Assembly (NCBI GenBank): GCA_963921195.1
Contig: OY992540.1
Span: forward strand, 9,165,266-9,229,265
DNA length: 64,000 nt
Direction of reading: 5' to 3'
Source of the DNA: Pegoplata infirma
Taxonomy: Eukaryota > Arthropoda > Insecta > Diptera > Anthomyiidae
This document shows positions 32,935 through 45,065 of this stretch, piece after piece (within the stretch, counting starts at the first letter, position 1; each line of letters opens with the position of its first letter). The translations under genes were made by a program, and so were the position numbers. The notes beneath the pieces were generated by a model. The model saw only the letters and a list, made by a program, of their open reading frames with translations. It did not search any database and was not told the origin of the DNA.

Positions 32935-33355
32935 GTAAGAGTTTAAAATTCGGCTGTGCTGAATCTTTGATACCCTCCAACATGTAAAAAAAATTCACAG
33001 ACATTTTTCTGTGTGCGGCGGGGTTTAAAGAGTTCAATCGGTCACATTCCTCGTCGCGGTGTGTTTATAAATTCATTTATTATGCGTTACGCTTTTCAGT
33101 AATACAATTTTATCATTATTTAAATAATTTTTCAATATCCACGCCCACAAAAGGGGGTGGACCAAAAAAACTAATTTTCTAATCCCCGGGGTTCAAGGGC
33201 AGTAACTAGAACTTCTTCCGACAAATAAAATGTTTCATTTGCTTAATAAAAATATAACAAAACCTGTGAAAAATTACATTTTTATAGAGATTGGTTTAGT
33301 TCCTTAAGGGGGAACTTTTGCCCTTGATTTTTTTCTGTGGTTGGAGGGTATAAAA
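32935..33355 (-). repeat. Dispersed repeat A2, minus orientation
   Basis: Starts with GTTTAAAATTCGGCTGTGC and TGATACCCTCCAACATG. It then passes CACGCCCACAAAAGGGGGTGG and TTAAGGGGGAACTTTTGCCC and ends TTGGAGGGTATAAAA, so both ends carry the same inverted head. Confidence 0.75.
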
Positions 33356-33545
33356 ATATTGATGAAAAAAAAAATTTTATGAAAAAAAAATATTTTCATA
33401 AACAAAAAAAATTATCAAAAACATTTTTTTCTGATGTAAAAAAATTTGATGAAAAAAATTTTTGTTGAAAAATAATTATTTAACATTTTATTTACCAGCT
33501 GGTGAAAAACGTTTTTATTCACCAGCAGGTTAATTATTATCCAAG
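33356..33545. repeat. GATGAAAAAAA array with CAGCTGGTG motif
   Basis: Degenerate GATGAAAAAAAATTT-like units, followed by TTTACCAGCTGGTGAAAAAC and TTATTCACCAGCAGGTTAAT. Directly abuts repeat A2. The same succession recurs at 40730-40860 and 41215-41780. Confidence 0.75.
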
Positions 33546-34258
33546 TTACAAATCGAAGAACAAACCTTTTTGGTGTTTTAAAGAAAATGAAAACAGTAAT
33601 TCTATTTTCTTTTTAGTCGGTCAAACTGAGGTGGCATACTGCATAATTTTTAAAATTAGACATTTTTATTAATTTTGGCCTGCTGAATATGAAATCAAAA
33701 AAAAAAAAATATTTTCCTACGTTCAGGAAGTTTTTAAAAAAAATTTTAAAATTCTTAAGATTTTTGTTTTTTAAACATAGGAAAAAAACACAATTTTTAG
33801 CAAATTTTAAAGAGCGACATTTCGAAAACCGTTTAACAGATTTTATTTCTTTTTTGGATATTTATCAGCACATCAAAATAATAATTATGATGTGTAATTT
33901 TTTTAATTTTCAAAAATCCAAAACTCTGATTGGCCTCAAATTTGTAACAAAAAACTATTTATAAAAAATTTTTAGAACTTTTAATTTTATTTTCATACAA
34001 ATTGTTTTTGGGCCTATATAAATTTTCAAAAAACTGGATAAATCCAGGTTTTGTAACATTTGACTTTTATATCTTGGGTAGGATACGGGTGATTTCATGG
34101 GAATTGTTTTCCCTTATTTAGATTGTCATCACTAGGGTCTGTGGAATTTTTCATAGAACCTCTACGAAATTCTGCAGATTGTCCTTTTTATCTCCTACTT
34201 TTACTAGGCTAATATGTTTTTGTTTTTTTTTTTTAATGAATAATTATTATTTTTTTCT
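33546..34258. repeat. Repeat debris between A2 and A1 copies
   Basis: 33815-33945 (ACATTTCGAAAACCG ... CAAAAATCCAAAACTCTGAT) is a diverged copy of the sequence duplicated at 52915-53310. The remainder is unassigned and no gene is seen. Confidence 0.5.
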
Positions 34259-35295
34259 TTTTATACCCTCCACTCTAGTGATAGAGGGTATATATAAGTT
34301 TGTCATTCCGTTTGTAACACATCGAAATATTGGTCTAGGACCCCATAAAGTATATATATTTATGATCCTCGATCGATTTTAAGTCGATCTAGCGATGTCC
34401 GTCCGTCCGTCCGTCCGTCCGTCCGTCTGTCTGTCTGTCCGTAGAAAACACGCTAACTTTTGAAAGACTTTACAGAGACTACTGAAGTTTGGCATATATG
34501 TTTGTCATTTACCTGGTCAGGTTGGTATTGCAATCCAGCCAAATCGGTCCAGTGGTTCAAAAGTTATGAGCAAAAGAGTAAATTTCGGCAAGGGTGTTTC
34601 ACGAATTTACGAGATAAAAAACCCGATAACTTTCGAAAGACAATAATGAGACTACTGAAGCTTGGCATGTATCTTTGCGGTTCCCCGGGTCTGTTTGGTT
34701 TTAAATTTCAGCTCAATCGGTCCAGTGGTTCAAAAGTTATAAGCGAAACCCTGAATTTCAGATTAGTTTCATCTAAAATGCCACGTGTTTTAACAAGTTT
34801 TAAAAGCATTGGTGGTAACTAAACAATGCTTGTTTTATTATACTTGTTTTATTTTAAAGCAATGATTTTTAATTGTTTAGTTTTAAAAGCATTGGCAACT
34901 TAAAAATTACTCTCGAAAAACATTTTACACTCAAAAAAAATTTTACACGCAAAAAAAATTTTACACTCAAAAAAAATTTTACACTCAAAAAAAATTTATA
35001 TAAAAAAAAATTAGTTTTTTTTTTACAAAAATGACAATATTTTGTGAACATACTTACGTGCATGCACTCAGAAATATTTTTACAGTAAAAAAACATTACA
35101 CTTGAAAAAAATTTTAGACTAAAAAAAAATTTGTGACAAAATGACAAAAAAAGAGTTTTTTACTCAAAATAAAATATTTCTAATCAAAATTGTTAATTTT
35201 TTCACGTTAAAAAATGTACTACCGTTTAAAAAAATGCATTGTGGAGGGTATTCATACATTCGGCAAAGTCGAATTTAACTTATCTACTTGTTTGA
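34259..35295 (+). repeat. Dispersed repeat A1, longest copy
   Basis: Head TTATACCCTCCACTCTAGTG, tract of GTCC/GTCT tetramers at about 34396-34441, and a duplicated internal block (CTGAAGYTTGGCATRTAT ... CGGTCCAGTGGTTCAAAAG at 34480-34567 and 34650-34738). A TTTTACACTCAAAAAAAA array at about 34920-35000 precedes the TGTGGAGGGTATTCATACAT tail at 35230. Confidence 0.85.
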
Positions 35296-35299
35296 TCTG

Positions 35300-36295
35300 G
35301 AGTTAAACGCTGTTAAAGATTAATAAATCATTATTGTGGACTCTAATAAATTTCTTAATAAAATTATATTTTTTCCCCGTTGCACATTACTATTTTTTTT
35401 TTTCTATTTTAATTCATAAGTGTGTAAGTATAATATCGTATCTATTGTGTTAATTTAAAAAGATTTTTAGTAAAGTGATAAAAATATCACAATCTAGAAT
35501 TACAATAAACCCCAGCCGAGTGTCTTCAACTTTAAACTGAATTATTACATTCACTTTTCTAATGTGTTTTTTACAAGTCAGATTTTATTTATTTTATCAG
35601 AAATAACGAGTCATATAAAATTTTAAAATTTACATTAGTTTTCAAATATTAATAACGGAATAAAAAAAGTTAGTCTTTAGAGCTATTATAATATAATAAT
35701 TTTCAGCTTAAATATAAAAACATTTATTTTTTTTTAATTTTTTTTAAGTTATTTTTTATTTTTCCAAAATTTTCACAAAATTTTCTCTAATTTTCTTTTT
35801 ATTTATTATAATTTATTGATTTGGGTAGATAATTTATTAACTGGTTCAACAATTTTCTTTTATTTTTCAAAATTTCACTTTTTTATAATTACTTTATATT
35901 TATATATTTTTTTTGTTAGTTTCTAATAGTTTTTAATGCAATTGCGAACGCTACAAAAACCGTACTGATGTTGAATTTATAAAACAACTAAACATTTTGA
36001 GCCTAGCTTGTTAATATACTCGTACTTCAGCTGAGCTACTAGTAAATGTTAAATAAAAAATATAAAAAAAAAAATATAAAAAAAATGAAAATGAAAATAA
36101 AAATCAAACCAAACAACTGCACACAATAAAACACTACAAGCTAAACAGTAAAGACTAAAATCGAAGCACACCAAACTTTCAATAGTGGAATCAAAAAATA
36201 TTAAAAAAAAAATTGGTAAAAAAATTTGAGGCAAAAAAAATATTTTTAAAGAAAAAAAAATTATAAAAAAAATTAATTGGTAAAAAAAATTTCGT
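35300..36295. other. AT-rich stretch, no gene
   Basis: T-rich then A-rich low-complexity sequence. The Phe/Ile-rich minus-strand ORFs at the right end are products of A runs. Confidence 0.45.
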
Positions 36296-38405
36296 GACAT
36301 TTTTATTCATTTGCCATTCCATGCAAAACGAATTGAAATATAGGTCATGGACCCCCTTAAGTTTATTTATGGGGCATTCCATGTCAAATCGGACACTTTG
36401 AAATTTTTTTTTTTAGATTTTCCCAATTTATTTACAGTTTTTAGTACCCTTCGAAAACTCCTTCGTGGTAAATTTTCAAATTTTTTTGATGACCCGTTCG
36501 AAAGATATCGAATTTTTAAAAATGTGTAGTTTGTTCCTTTACTCAAACTTCTTTTACTCATAACTTCTTGAATAATGGTTCAAATTTCAATTTTTTTTTT
36601 TAAAAATTTTTACTTTTAAAAAAAAAAATCCCGAAAAATTCTTAAAAGCGCTCTAGTATGCGATTTTTAAGTTTTAAAATTTAAATCTCATTTTTGAAAA
36701 TGTTTGTACTCTTCGTTTCTTTTGAAATTTTTTTGTGTAAAACTTCTATCGTTTCTACAGCTTTTTTGCCCAGGAGGATCGTGGGATAACGATTATTACT
36801 ATTTTTTTAAATTAAAAAAAAAAAAAATTATTGTAATTTTCCAATCTTAAAATCATTTCTACTGCTCCAATGGTGCGTCATAGAGGGGTCATTTACAAGA
36901 CCGACCCCCAATAATTTTTACGTCTAAACATTTCTTTGGAACAAAATAATACCCTATCTCCAATTTCTAAGGGGGCTCCCACACAAAATGTCATTTTTTA
37001 AAATTTGCTCCAACCGATCTAACTGCCCTAATAGTGCCCTTAGAGCAACAAAATGTATGACCGACCCACACCATTTTTTTAGCCCAAACATTTTCTCTGA
37101 ACACACCTACCCATTATCTTTAACTGTTAAGGCGGTCCCCATACAATTTTTTTATTTTTTGTAAATTTGTCTTATTTACTCAGCTTCTACCGGTCCAATG
37201 GTGCGTCCGAGAGGGGTCATTAGTGAGACCGACCCCTATTTATTTTTACCCTACAAAATTTTGTTTAAAACATACCTACGCCCTATCTCAACTCCCTAAG
37301 TAGGCTTCCATTCAAAATTACATTTTTATAAAATTTGCTCCAACTGTTATTTGTATGGGAGCCTACTTAGGGAGTGTAGATAGGGCGTAGGTATGTTTTA
37401 AAAAAATGTTGTAGGGTAAAAATAAATGGGGGTCGGTCTCACTAATGACCCCTCTCGGACGCACCATTGGACCGGTAGAAGCTGAATAAATAAAACTAAT
37501 TTACAAAAAATAAAAAAAAATGTATGGGGACCGCCTTAACAATTAGAGATAGAGTTTAGGTGTGTTCAGAGGAAATGTTTGGACTAAAAAAATATTGTGA
37601 GTCGGTCATACATTTTGGGCATTAGTTTGTTCCGAAGAAATGTTAAGACATAAAAATTAATGGGGGTCGGTCTTACAAATGACCCCTCTATGACGCACCA
37701 TTGGAGCAGTAGAAATGATTTTAAGATTGGAAAATTACAATAAATTTTTTCAAAAAATTTTAGAAAATAGTAATAATCGTTATCCACGATCCTCCTGGGC
37801 AAAAAAGTTTTAGAATCGATAAAAGTTTTACACAAAAAAAATTTTAAAAAAATCGGAGTATACAAACATTTTCAAAAATGAGATTTAAATTTTAAAACTT
37901 AAAAATCGCATACTAGAGCGCTTTTAAGAATTTTTCAGGATTTTTTTTTTTAAAAGTACTTAAAAAAAAAAAATTTTGAAAAAAAAAATTTTAAATTTGG
38001 ACCATTATTGAAGAAGTTATGTGTAAAATAAGTTTGAGTAATAGAACAAACTACCAATTTTTAAAAACTCGATATCTTTTGAATGGGTCATCAAAAAAAT
38101 ATGAAAACTTACCACGAAAGGATTTTCGAAGGGTACTAAAAACTGTAAACAAATTGGGAAAATCTAAGAAAAAAATTTTTCAAAGTGTCCGATTTGACAT
38201 GGAATGCCCCATATGTACTATTGCTCTATTTCTAAGACACTCTAGCTATTTGCAACCGTCCATCTGTCTGTAGAAAGTAAGATTCAGTCCAAACCAAAGG
38301 AGCTGTAAATTTGGTAAATGAGTTTTTACTTAAGTGCAAAAATTATTTTTCCATTTTGAAGAATATAAAAGATTCGGCACAGAAGTATTTAACACGCTCA
38401 CTTGT
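36296..38405. repeat. Dispersed A-type repeat split by the giant foldback
   Basis: 36300-36370 carries the TTGCCATTCCATGCAAAACGA to GGACCCCCTTAAG part. 38211-38405 continues with TTCTAAGACACTCTAGC, CCGTCCATCTGTCTGTAG and a diverged GAATATAAAAGATTCGGCAC tail. The 36371-38210 element separates the halves. Confidence 0.7.
36371..38210. mobile_element. 1.84-kb foldback element, arms ~0.9 kb
   Basis: Nearly the whole element is one inverted repeat centred near 37330. Ends GGGGCATTCCATGTCAAATC and its complement. The arms share, in mirrored order, AATAATGGTTCAAAT, GATCCTCCTGGGCAAAAAAG, GACGCACCATTGGAGCAGTA, a GGGGACCGCCTTAACA block and TGGGGGTCGGTCTCACTAAT. The right arm lacks about 100 bp present in the left. 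ORFs on both arms mirror each other and look non-coding. No sure target duplication. Confidence 0.92.
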
Positions 38406-38454
38406 TTTTAGTACATTTGTTAAACAAATGGAAAATTTTTGTGTCAGACGCTTA

Positions 38455-38720
38455 GATTTGGTGAAAAAATTAGAAAAAAAAAAATTTTGATAAAAAAAAA
38501 AATTTTGGTGAAAAAAGTATATGATAAAGAAAAAAATTTTTTTGATTAAAAAAAAAACATTTTTATGAAAAAAAATTTTTTGATTAAAAATAAATTGATA
38601 AAAAAAACTCTTTGATGAAAAAAATTGATAAAAAAAATTGAATGAAAAAAAAATTGATAAACAAAAAAATTAATAAACAAAAAAATGTTGAATAAAAAAA
38701 TTATAAAAAAGCGATGAATA
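38455..38720. repeat. GATGAAAAAAAATT array
   Basis: About fifteen degenerate (T)GAT(G/A)AAAAAAAATT units, directly right of the A-type repeat tail. Confidence 0.75.
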
Positions 38721-38943
38721 CAAATTGATGAAAATTTTTTAATATTATATTTATTCGACCTTTTTTATTGTTTTTTTAAAAAAAAATAATTTTAATTTTT
38801 ATTATTTTAAATATTTTTCCATACTTTGGATGGCATCTTCAGGAATCTTAAAGATACAAACAAAATACACAAATTAAATTGGAAACACAATAACTTAAAT
38901 TTTTTGTTAAAAATAATTATGAATTCTGATTAATTTTTATTAA

Positions 38944-39055
38944 AAAAATAAAATTTGTTTTATACGACCTTTAAAATATTATCTATGAGAATAACATAGC
39001 TTTAATAAGTAGAGGAAATAATGACCTCGAGCTAGAATAAACCTACTCAAAATAT
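38944..39055. mobile_element. Partial copy of the GAGCTAGAATAA foldback family
   Basis: TACGACCTTTAAAATATTATC and AATAATGACCTCGAGCTAGA match arms of 26362-26541 and 42512-42968. Only one arm and the loop side are clear. Confidence 0.55.
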
Positions 39056-39142
39056 AATAGTTATGAATTTTTATCCAAAAAAAAAAATTTAAGAAAAAAA
39101 ATTATAAAAAACAATAATTTTTGGTAAAAAAATAGATGAAAA

Positions 39143-40380
39143 CAAGTGAGAGTGTTAAATTCGGCTGTGCCGAATCTTTTATACCCTCTCAAATGTAAAA
39201 AAAATTGTCAGGGGCGTTTTTTTTTTGGTGGGGGAGGGGGGTGATGGGGTCCGTGGGGGACGTTGAGAGCACCTTTCTAAAAAAAGTGTATTTTTTCTGG
39301 GGTTGGTTCAGTTCTTCAAGGGGGAACTTTTTTCCCCCAAGTCCGATTTTGCCCATTTCAACTTAGCCTGCCTAGGACCATAAGATACATTCGTGCCAAA
39401 TTTCAGGAGGATAGCTCTTTTATTTTGGACTGCATCGTGCCATCTACGGACAGACGGACGGACGGCGGACATTCACAGAATGTCTTAGAATCGATCATGG
39501 ATCAATTATATATATATATACTTTATGGGGTCCTCGACCGATATTTCGATGCGTTACTAACGGAATAACAAAGTGAGTATACCCCCATACTAGGGTTGCC
39601 AGACGGCCTGGAATGGCCTGGATTTTCCAGTTATTTGAGGTCTGGTCCAGTTTCCAGTTAAAACATTATTTATCCAGTTGAAAAAGGATTTCTTTATTTT
39701 AATAATTATTTCTTTTTATTAAATATTTTTTTAAATTTTTTGGGACTACTTTTTGAATAAAACAATAATCATAAATGCCTCTTTTCTATACGGAAAATGT
39801 GCTCTTTTTGCTGCATTTTCGCTATTTTTTACAACTTTTTCGAGCATTTCAGCCAATCTAGCGTTGATTTCGGCAGGAATGTTTTCCTTGAGCTCGTCGA
39901 TGATTTAAGGATTCTTGGCGTACATTTTGCTTTTAAAATAACCCCACAAAAATATGTCGGGATGGGTCAAATCTGCAAATGATGGTCAGTTGTTGTCGCT
40001 TTTTTTGACTTCGCACGTCCCGGAAATTTTAACTGTCCTCCTAGATTTCCAGATTTGACCACTTTGGGCTTAATTTTGTGGGGTTATTTAAAAAGAAAAA
40101 TAAACTCTAACAAACCCCAGGCCGATGACGAAAAAGTAATAGAAATACTTAAAAAAGGCACATTTTGCCGTGGAAAATAGAGGCGGTCATTTAGTCCAAA
40201 ATAAAAATATGTGTCTCACATATAAAAATCGGTTGCTTTTTTTTCAAATTATTAAAAAAAATATGTATTAGTCCAGTTACTCTTTCAAAATCCAGGTGAA
40301 AATTTTCCATTATCCAGTTATTTGACTTCTAGTATCTGGCAACCCTACCCCATACTGTGGTTGGAGTGTATAAAAAAGTT
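39143..40380 (-). repeat. Dispersed repeat A2 interrupted by a hAT-type element
   Basis: Minus orientation: tail AATTCGGCTGTGCCGAATCT at 39158, GAACTTTTTTCCCCCAAG block, GACGGACGGACGG tract, TTATGGGGTCCTCGACCGAT, and head TGGTTGGAGTGTATA at about 40360-40375. The insertion 39591-40347 falls in the CCCCCATAC of the head. Confidence 0.85.
39591..40347. mobile_element. 757-bp TAGGGTTGCCAGA element, TSD CCCCATAC
   Basis: Ends TAGGGTTGCCAGA / TCTGGCAACCCTA, with perfect 8-bp duplications CCCCATAC (39583-39590, 40348-40355). Inside are two fragments of the same transposase C-terminus in opposite orientation: minus strand about 39860-39975 (DLTHPDIFLWGYF) and plus strand about 40055-40110 (DLTTLGLILWGYL). 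The signature resembles Tc1/mariner-related insect transposases. A second copy is at 59407-60184. Confidence 0.9.
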
Positions 40381-40452
40381 TGGATGGAAAAAAAAATTAT
40401 GAAAAAAAAATTTGGATAAAAAAAAATTTATACAAAAAAATTTATAAACAAA

Positions 40453-40720
40453 ACAAGTGAGAGTGTTAAATTCGACTGTGCCGAATCTTTTATACCCTTC
40501 AACATGTTAAAAAAAAAATTACAGGGGTTTTGGTGGTGGCTTTCGAGAGGGGGACACCTCCCCCACCCGAAAAATGTTTACTTATTTATTTATTATGCTT
40601 TTTTCACTAAAATGATACTATATTATTTATCATTATTTAAACAACCTAAAAAGGGGTCGGGCCAAAAAAACTAAATTTTTTAGTCACCTCGGTCAAAGCG
40701 CAGGACTCTGAATATAAAAA
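40453..40720 (-). repeat. Dispersed repeat A2, truncated
   Basis: Begins GAGAGTGTTAAATTCGACTG with the TGTGCCGAATCTTTTATACC head, passes TAAAAAGGGGTCGGGCC and ends in the GATGAAAAAA array. Confidence 0.7.
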
Positions 40721-40729
40721 TGTTGATGA

Positions 40730-41150
40730 AAAAAAAAATTATCAAGAAAAAAATCGATGAAAAAAAAAATTTATAACAATTTTTTTGTCGCAAAACAATT
40801 ACGTTACGTTTTATTCACCTGTTGGTCCAAAAGTTTTTATTCATCAGCAGGTGAATTGTTATCCAAAAAATGCTTGCGAATTTTGTACTCTTACCCAAAA
40901 CATTAAATCATGATAATGTTTTGCAGAAGATTTGGGTGTACTTGCCAAAGCAAAGTTTTTTTAGAAAAAATAATGTTATATTACTTTGCTATTCCATGGA
41001 AAACGAGTTGAAATATCAGTCGAGGACCCCATTAAAAAACCAAAAGAGCTGTACATTTCGTAAGTGAGTGCAAAAATAAGTGCAAAAAAGTGTTACATTT
41101 TGGAGAGTATAAAAGATTCGGCACCAAAGAATATAACACTCTCACTTATT
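40730..41150. repeat. GATGAAAAA array, CAGCAGGTGAA motif and A-type tail
   Basis: Array at 40730-40790; TTATTCACCTGTTGG and TTATTCATCAGCAGGTGAAT follow; 40866-40980 recurs at 30970-31030. 41080-41150 carries a GGAGAGTATAAAAGATTCGG tail. Confidence 0.65.
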
Positions 41151-41214
41151 TTATGTACATTTGATTAACAAATGGAAAATTTTTATGCGAAAAGCTGACT
41201 TGGTGAAAAACTAG

Positions 41215-42100
41215 TTTTGGTAAAAAAAAAATATTTTTTTTCACGAAAAACTAAATTATATTAAAAAAAATTTAATAAACCCAAAATTTTTGGTGAAAAA
41301 AAAATTTTGATGAAAAAAAATTTTTGGTGAATTTTTTTGATGAAAAGAAAAATTTGTTGATGTAAAAAAAAATTGTTGAAAAAAAAAATATGAAAAAAAA
41401 TTTTTTGGTGAGAAAAAAATTGATAATAAAAAATTTTATAAAAAAACTTGATGAAAAAAAATGATGAAAAAAATATGATAAAAAAAAATTTGATGAAAAA
41501 AAAAAATTGATGAAAAAATTTATGAAAAAACAAAAAAATTTACGAAAAAAAAATTTCATGAAAAAAAAAATTATAAAAAAAAAAAAAATTTGATAAAAAA
41601 AAAAATGATGTAAAAAAAGTTTGATGAAAAAAAAAATTTGATAGGAAAAAAAAAATTTTATGGGGAAAAAAAATTGATAAAAAAAAAAATGTTTTTCTTC
41701 AAAAATAATTATGTTACTTTTTATTCACCAGCTGGTGAAAAACGGGTTTATTCACCACGAGGTGAATTATTATCCAAGTTACAAACCCAAGTTATTCAAA
41801 TTTTTGGTTTTAAGAAAATGAAAATAGTAATTCTTGTTTTCTTTTTCGTTAATTGTTAGCTTATATAGTCAAACTGAGGTGGCGTCCTGCAACTTTTTTA
41901 AAATTAGACACCAGTCTAAAAACATTATCATGCTAAAAAATTTATGAAAACAAAAATTGATAGAAAACAATAATTTTTGATAAAAAAACAATGGATAAAA
42001 AAAAGTTTGAAGAAAAAAAAAATATGAACAGAAAGTATTGGTAAAAAAAAAAAAATTTGCTGTAAAAAAAAAATTAAATAAAAAAAAAAAAAAAAATTAA
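41215..42100. repeat. Longest GATGAAAAAAAATT array
   Basis: More than 30 degenerate units to about 41700, then TTATTCACCAGCTGGTGAAA and TTATTCACCACGAGGTGAAT at 41720-41770, then further A-rich units at 41930-42100. Phe-rich minus-strand ORFs here are artefacts. Confidence 0.8.
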
Positions 42101-42511
42101 GAATTTGGAATTAAAATATACCCGTCAGATCATTGCTTGTAATGCGTATTATGGATCGTGTGCAAAAAATGGGATTTAATGTAACTGTACGTTGAAAACG
42201 CTCCAATTTTGTCTGCAGATAAAAAGCCAGAATATTTATAGAAATAGATTTCTATAAATAGCAGTTGCTAGTAATTATGAAGCTTTATCCCTTAACTGAT
42301 TGGCATTCCTAAATTTTGAAGATTGTGGATTCAGTATTCAGAAACTGTATCACTTTTTAAAACTCACAATTTTGCATAATGAACAAGCTTTAAAAGAACT
42401 ACTTTAAAAACTAACTTTTGACAGGAAAATCTCTTTATTTTTTTTGACAGTTCCTCAGTGTTATCAAATAGTAAAATTTTAAATTGATGTTGAAGTTTAA
42501 GCCTTGGAAAT

Positions 42512-42968
42512 ATTTTTGAGAAAGATTATTCTAGCTCAAGGTCATATTTCTTTTACTAATCATTACGATGAATTTGTCAAAGTAACAATTTTCAAGAAAA
42601 TTTTTATAAAGTTGTTTGTTTTAAATTGATTGGTTTGGTCATTTTGCAAGACTTACTCGACACGTGTTTCGGAATTCGTCAAATTCCATTGTAAAGAGTA
42701 TTTAGCAAATTGACAATCGTTTGTGGCAAAACATAAAGTCTTATATTCGTATGTAAGTAGGCATAATCAATTTGCTAAATACTCTTGACAATGGAATTTG
42801 ACGAATTCCGAAACACGTGTCGAGTAAGTCTTGCAAAATGACCAAACCAATCAATTTAAAACAAACAACTTTATAAAATTTTTCTTGAAAATTGTTACTT
42901 TGACAATATCATCGTAATGATTAGTAAAAGAAATATGACCTTGAGCTAGAATAATCTTTCTCAAAAAT
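42512..42968. mobile_element. 457-bp foldback element, arms ~200 bp
   Basis: TTTTTGAGAAAGATTATTCT and its complement form the outer ends. Arms stay nearly identical through GACTTACTCGACACGTGTTT and TTGACGAATTCCGAAACACG. The loop, around 42700-42765, contains TTGTGGCAAAACATAAAGTC. Related to 26362-26541 by the CTAGCTCAAGGTCAT block. Confidence 0.92.
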
Positions 42969-42999
42969 AGAATTTTAAAGGTCGAATAATAAATAATTT

Positions 43000-44040
43000 T
43001 TATTAATTTAAAAATTAAAACAGAATCTTGGAAATATTTTGTTTTTCACTGTTCTCATATGGTGATATTTTTTTTTTGTTCGAATTTCTCTTGGGCACAT
43101 TTTAGTGTTACATACGGGCGGGCATACTGCTATTTATACTGTGTAAAATTCACTACAAGAGACTTGCAAAAAAATAAAACAAAAACCACAAGACATACAT
43201 AAATAAACAAAAATAAAAACAAAACATAAATTAATTCAAAACAGCAACAACAAAAACCCTCTATAAAAATAAAATTGATAAGAAACATTTATACAAAATA
43301 TAACACAAGACCAGAGCTAAAAAATAAGGAATTAGTATGCTAAATACAAGAACTCAAAATTGGGGGAACGAACAACAAGTTCATAAATATTTATACGTAC
43401 CAAAAGATAACACCATTAAGTGTTCGCGAACAACGTTTCTTTTTCTTTTTTTTTATTGTCCAACTTAATTCATATTTGGTGACAATCTTTAAATTTTAAA
43501 ATGCTTTAAATGTTAACAACCAATTGGAAATTAGTGGCATTACCTATAGGTTAATTTTAAATTTACCGTTATAGATCTTCTTAATTGCAGTTGGGATCTA
43601 GTTTTTGAGAAATCAGGGGAAAATTTACATTTGGGCCTCTGTTCTGTCTTTCACAATTTTTCAATTTACATGAAATTTTCCAAATCACATGAAATCGAGC
43701 TTCGTGTTTTGTTGTTCACGTTTTCATTCGGAGTTGAAATCAAATAACAAACATTTAAAAAATTATAAGGAAGAAAGTGCATTCGTTTTTCTTTCTTCAA
43801 AAATTGTTTATGTGAAATAAAACGAAAAGAAATTTCGGAATGAAATCTGGAACACCACAAAAGTTCGAAAATTTTCATTTTTACATTTTTATGTGAATTA
43901 CTTTTTTTTTGAAAAAAAACAGCTGCATTCCGAAAAAGTTGAATAGAGATTGTAGGAACTTAAGAGATTTCTTTTTAAAGAGATACAATTAAAGTGTTTT
44001 TGTGTGATTTAAAAAGTTAAAAATTTAATATTAAAAAAAA
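43000..44040. other. AT-rich stretch, no gene
   Basis: No repeat ends or conserved ORF recognised. An A-rich CAAAACAAAAAC segment lies at 43160-43260. Confidence 0.4.
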
Positions 44041-44044
44041 AATT

Positions 44045-44235
44045 GGGATCTATTTCATTTCTCTTGGGAGTTATTTCGTTGGGACTTTTTTTAATTTTTT
44101 GTTTAGGACTTATTTAATTTTTCTTGGGACTTTTTTCATTTTTTTGGTTTGGAAGATATTTCATTTTATTTGGGATTTATTTCATTGGGAGTTATTTCAT
44201 TTAGACTTATTTTATTGGGAGCTATTTTATGGCAC
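44045..44235 (+). repeat. TTGGGACTTATTTCATTT minisatellite
   Basis: Eight to ten degenerate units of about 15-20 bp. The frame across it encodes a repetitive hydrophobic peptide, not a protein. Confidence 0.75.
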
Positions 44236-44309
44236 TGATTTTAAGATTGGGGTGTATCGGCTTATCGACCATATTAGGGTTTAAAAATTTCGTTGTCCCC
44301 TTATGAAAC

Positions 44310-44575
44310 AATGTGGACCTTCTGGAACTTCCTGAACTAACTTCCCTTCCCGAACTAACAGGAATATCGTCTAGAGCAAAAACACGTGTCGACTTAAATT
44401 TAATAAAGATTATTTCTTATTCATATGCATATCGTAGGTCTATGTCTTCATATAAATATCCAAGATATACTTATTTTCACCAAAAAATACTTAACACAGA
44501 CGAATTTTTACAAGGTTATGCCACCGTCGGATAGGCATTAAAAAACCTTTCTTCTCATACATAAATATCATATAG
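44310..44575 (+). repeat. Dispersed repeat, partner of 5830-6055
   Basis: CGAACTAACAGGAATATCG, AAACACGTGTCGACTTAAAT, CTTCATATAAATATCC and CGTCGGATAGGCATTAAAAA occur in the same order as at 5830-6055. Confidence 0.65.
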
Positions 44576-45065
44576 TTTCTCAGAAATAAAATGGCTGAAA
44601 AATCCAAAAATGATTTTTTCCCATTTTTTGAGCCATGTTTTACATATAACCCTTAATTCCCTATTAGAATTGTCTCTTTTATATATATTTCAAGTTTCGT
44701 ACATTAGGTTTGAGATACATTAGGGTTGAGATACTTCCCTTGTAAGAAAATTGCGTTTTTGGTTTTTAAATTTTTCAAAAATTGGGCTAAGGCGTTGTCA
44801 AATATTGGAAAAATGGTAAAATTTGTGTCGAGTTGCCTTTATTAAATATTTATCAAATTAAAACAGAATGCACCACAATCTCAAAAATTTACATTATTGT
44901 ATAGTTTGGGCTATCGATTAAATTTTTTTAAAAATTTTCAGAACGCTTTATGAAATTTTCCATTTTTTTAAAAAGTCAATTTATTAAAAATCCGGCCATT
45001 TTTTTGTTAATCTTTTTTTTTAAGTTTAAATGTTATTCAATCCACACAACAAATGTGTTTTTCGT

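Noticed and set aside
32690..33037. 115-codon minus-strand ORF
   Set aside because: Crosses from a hAT MITE into two dispersed repeats, so it is a chance frame.
36347..38273. Mirror ORFs at both arms of the foldback as a small gene family
   Set aside because: They are inverted copies of the same arm; composition is low-complexity and frames are not conserved beyond the repeat.
41261..41559. Two Phe-rich minus-strand ORFs
   Set aside because: Both read through the GATGAAAAAAAATT array in different frames; low complexity, no domain.
41215..42100. CRISPR-like array
   Set aside because: Units are contiguous degenerate A-rich words without unique spacers, in a eukaryotic context.
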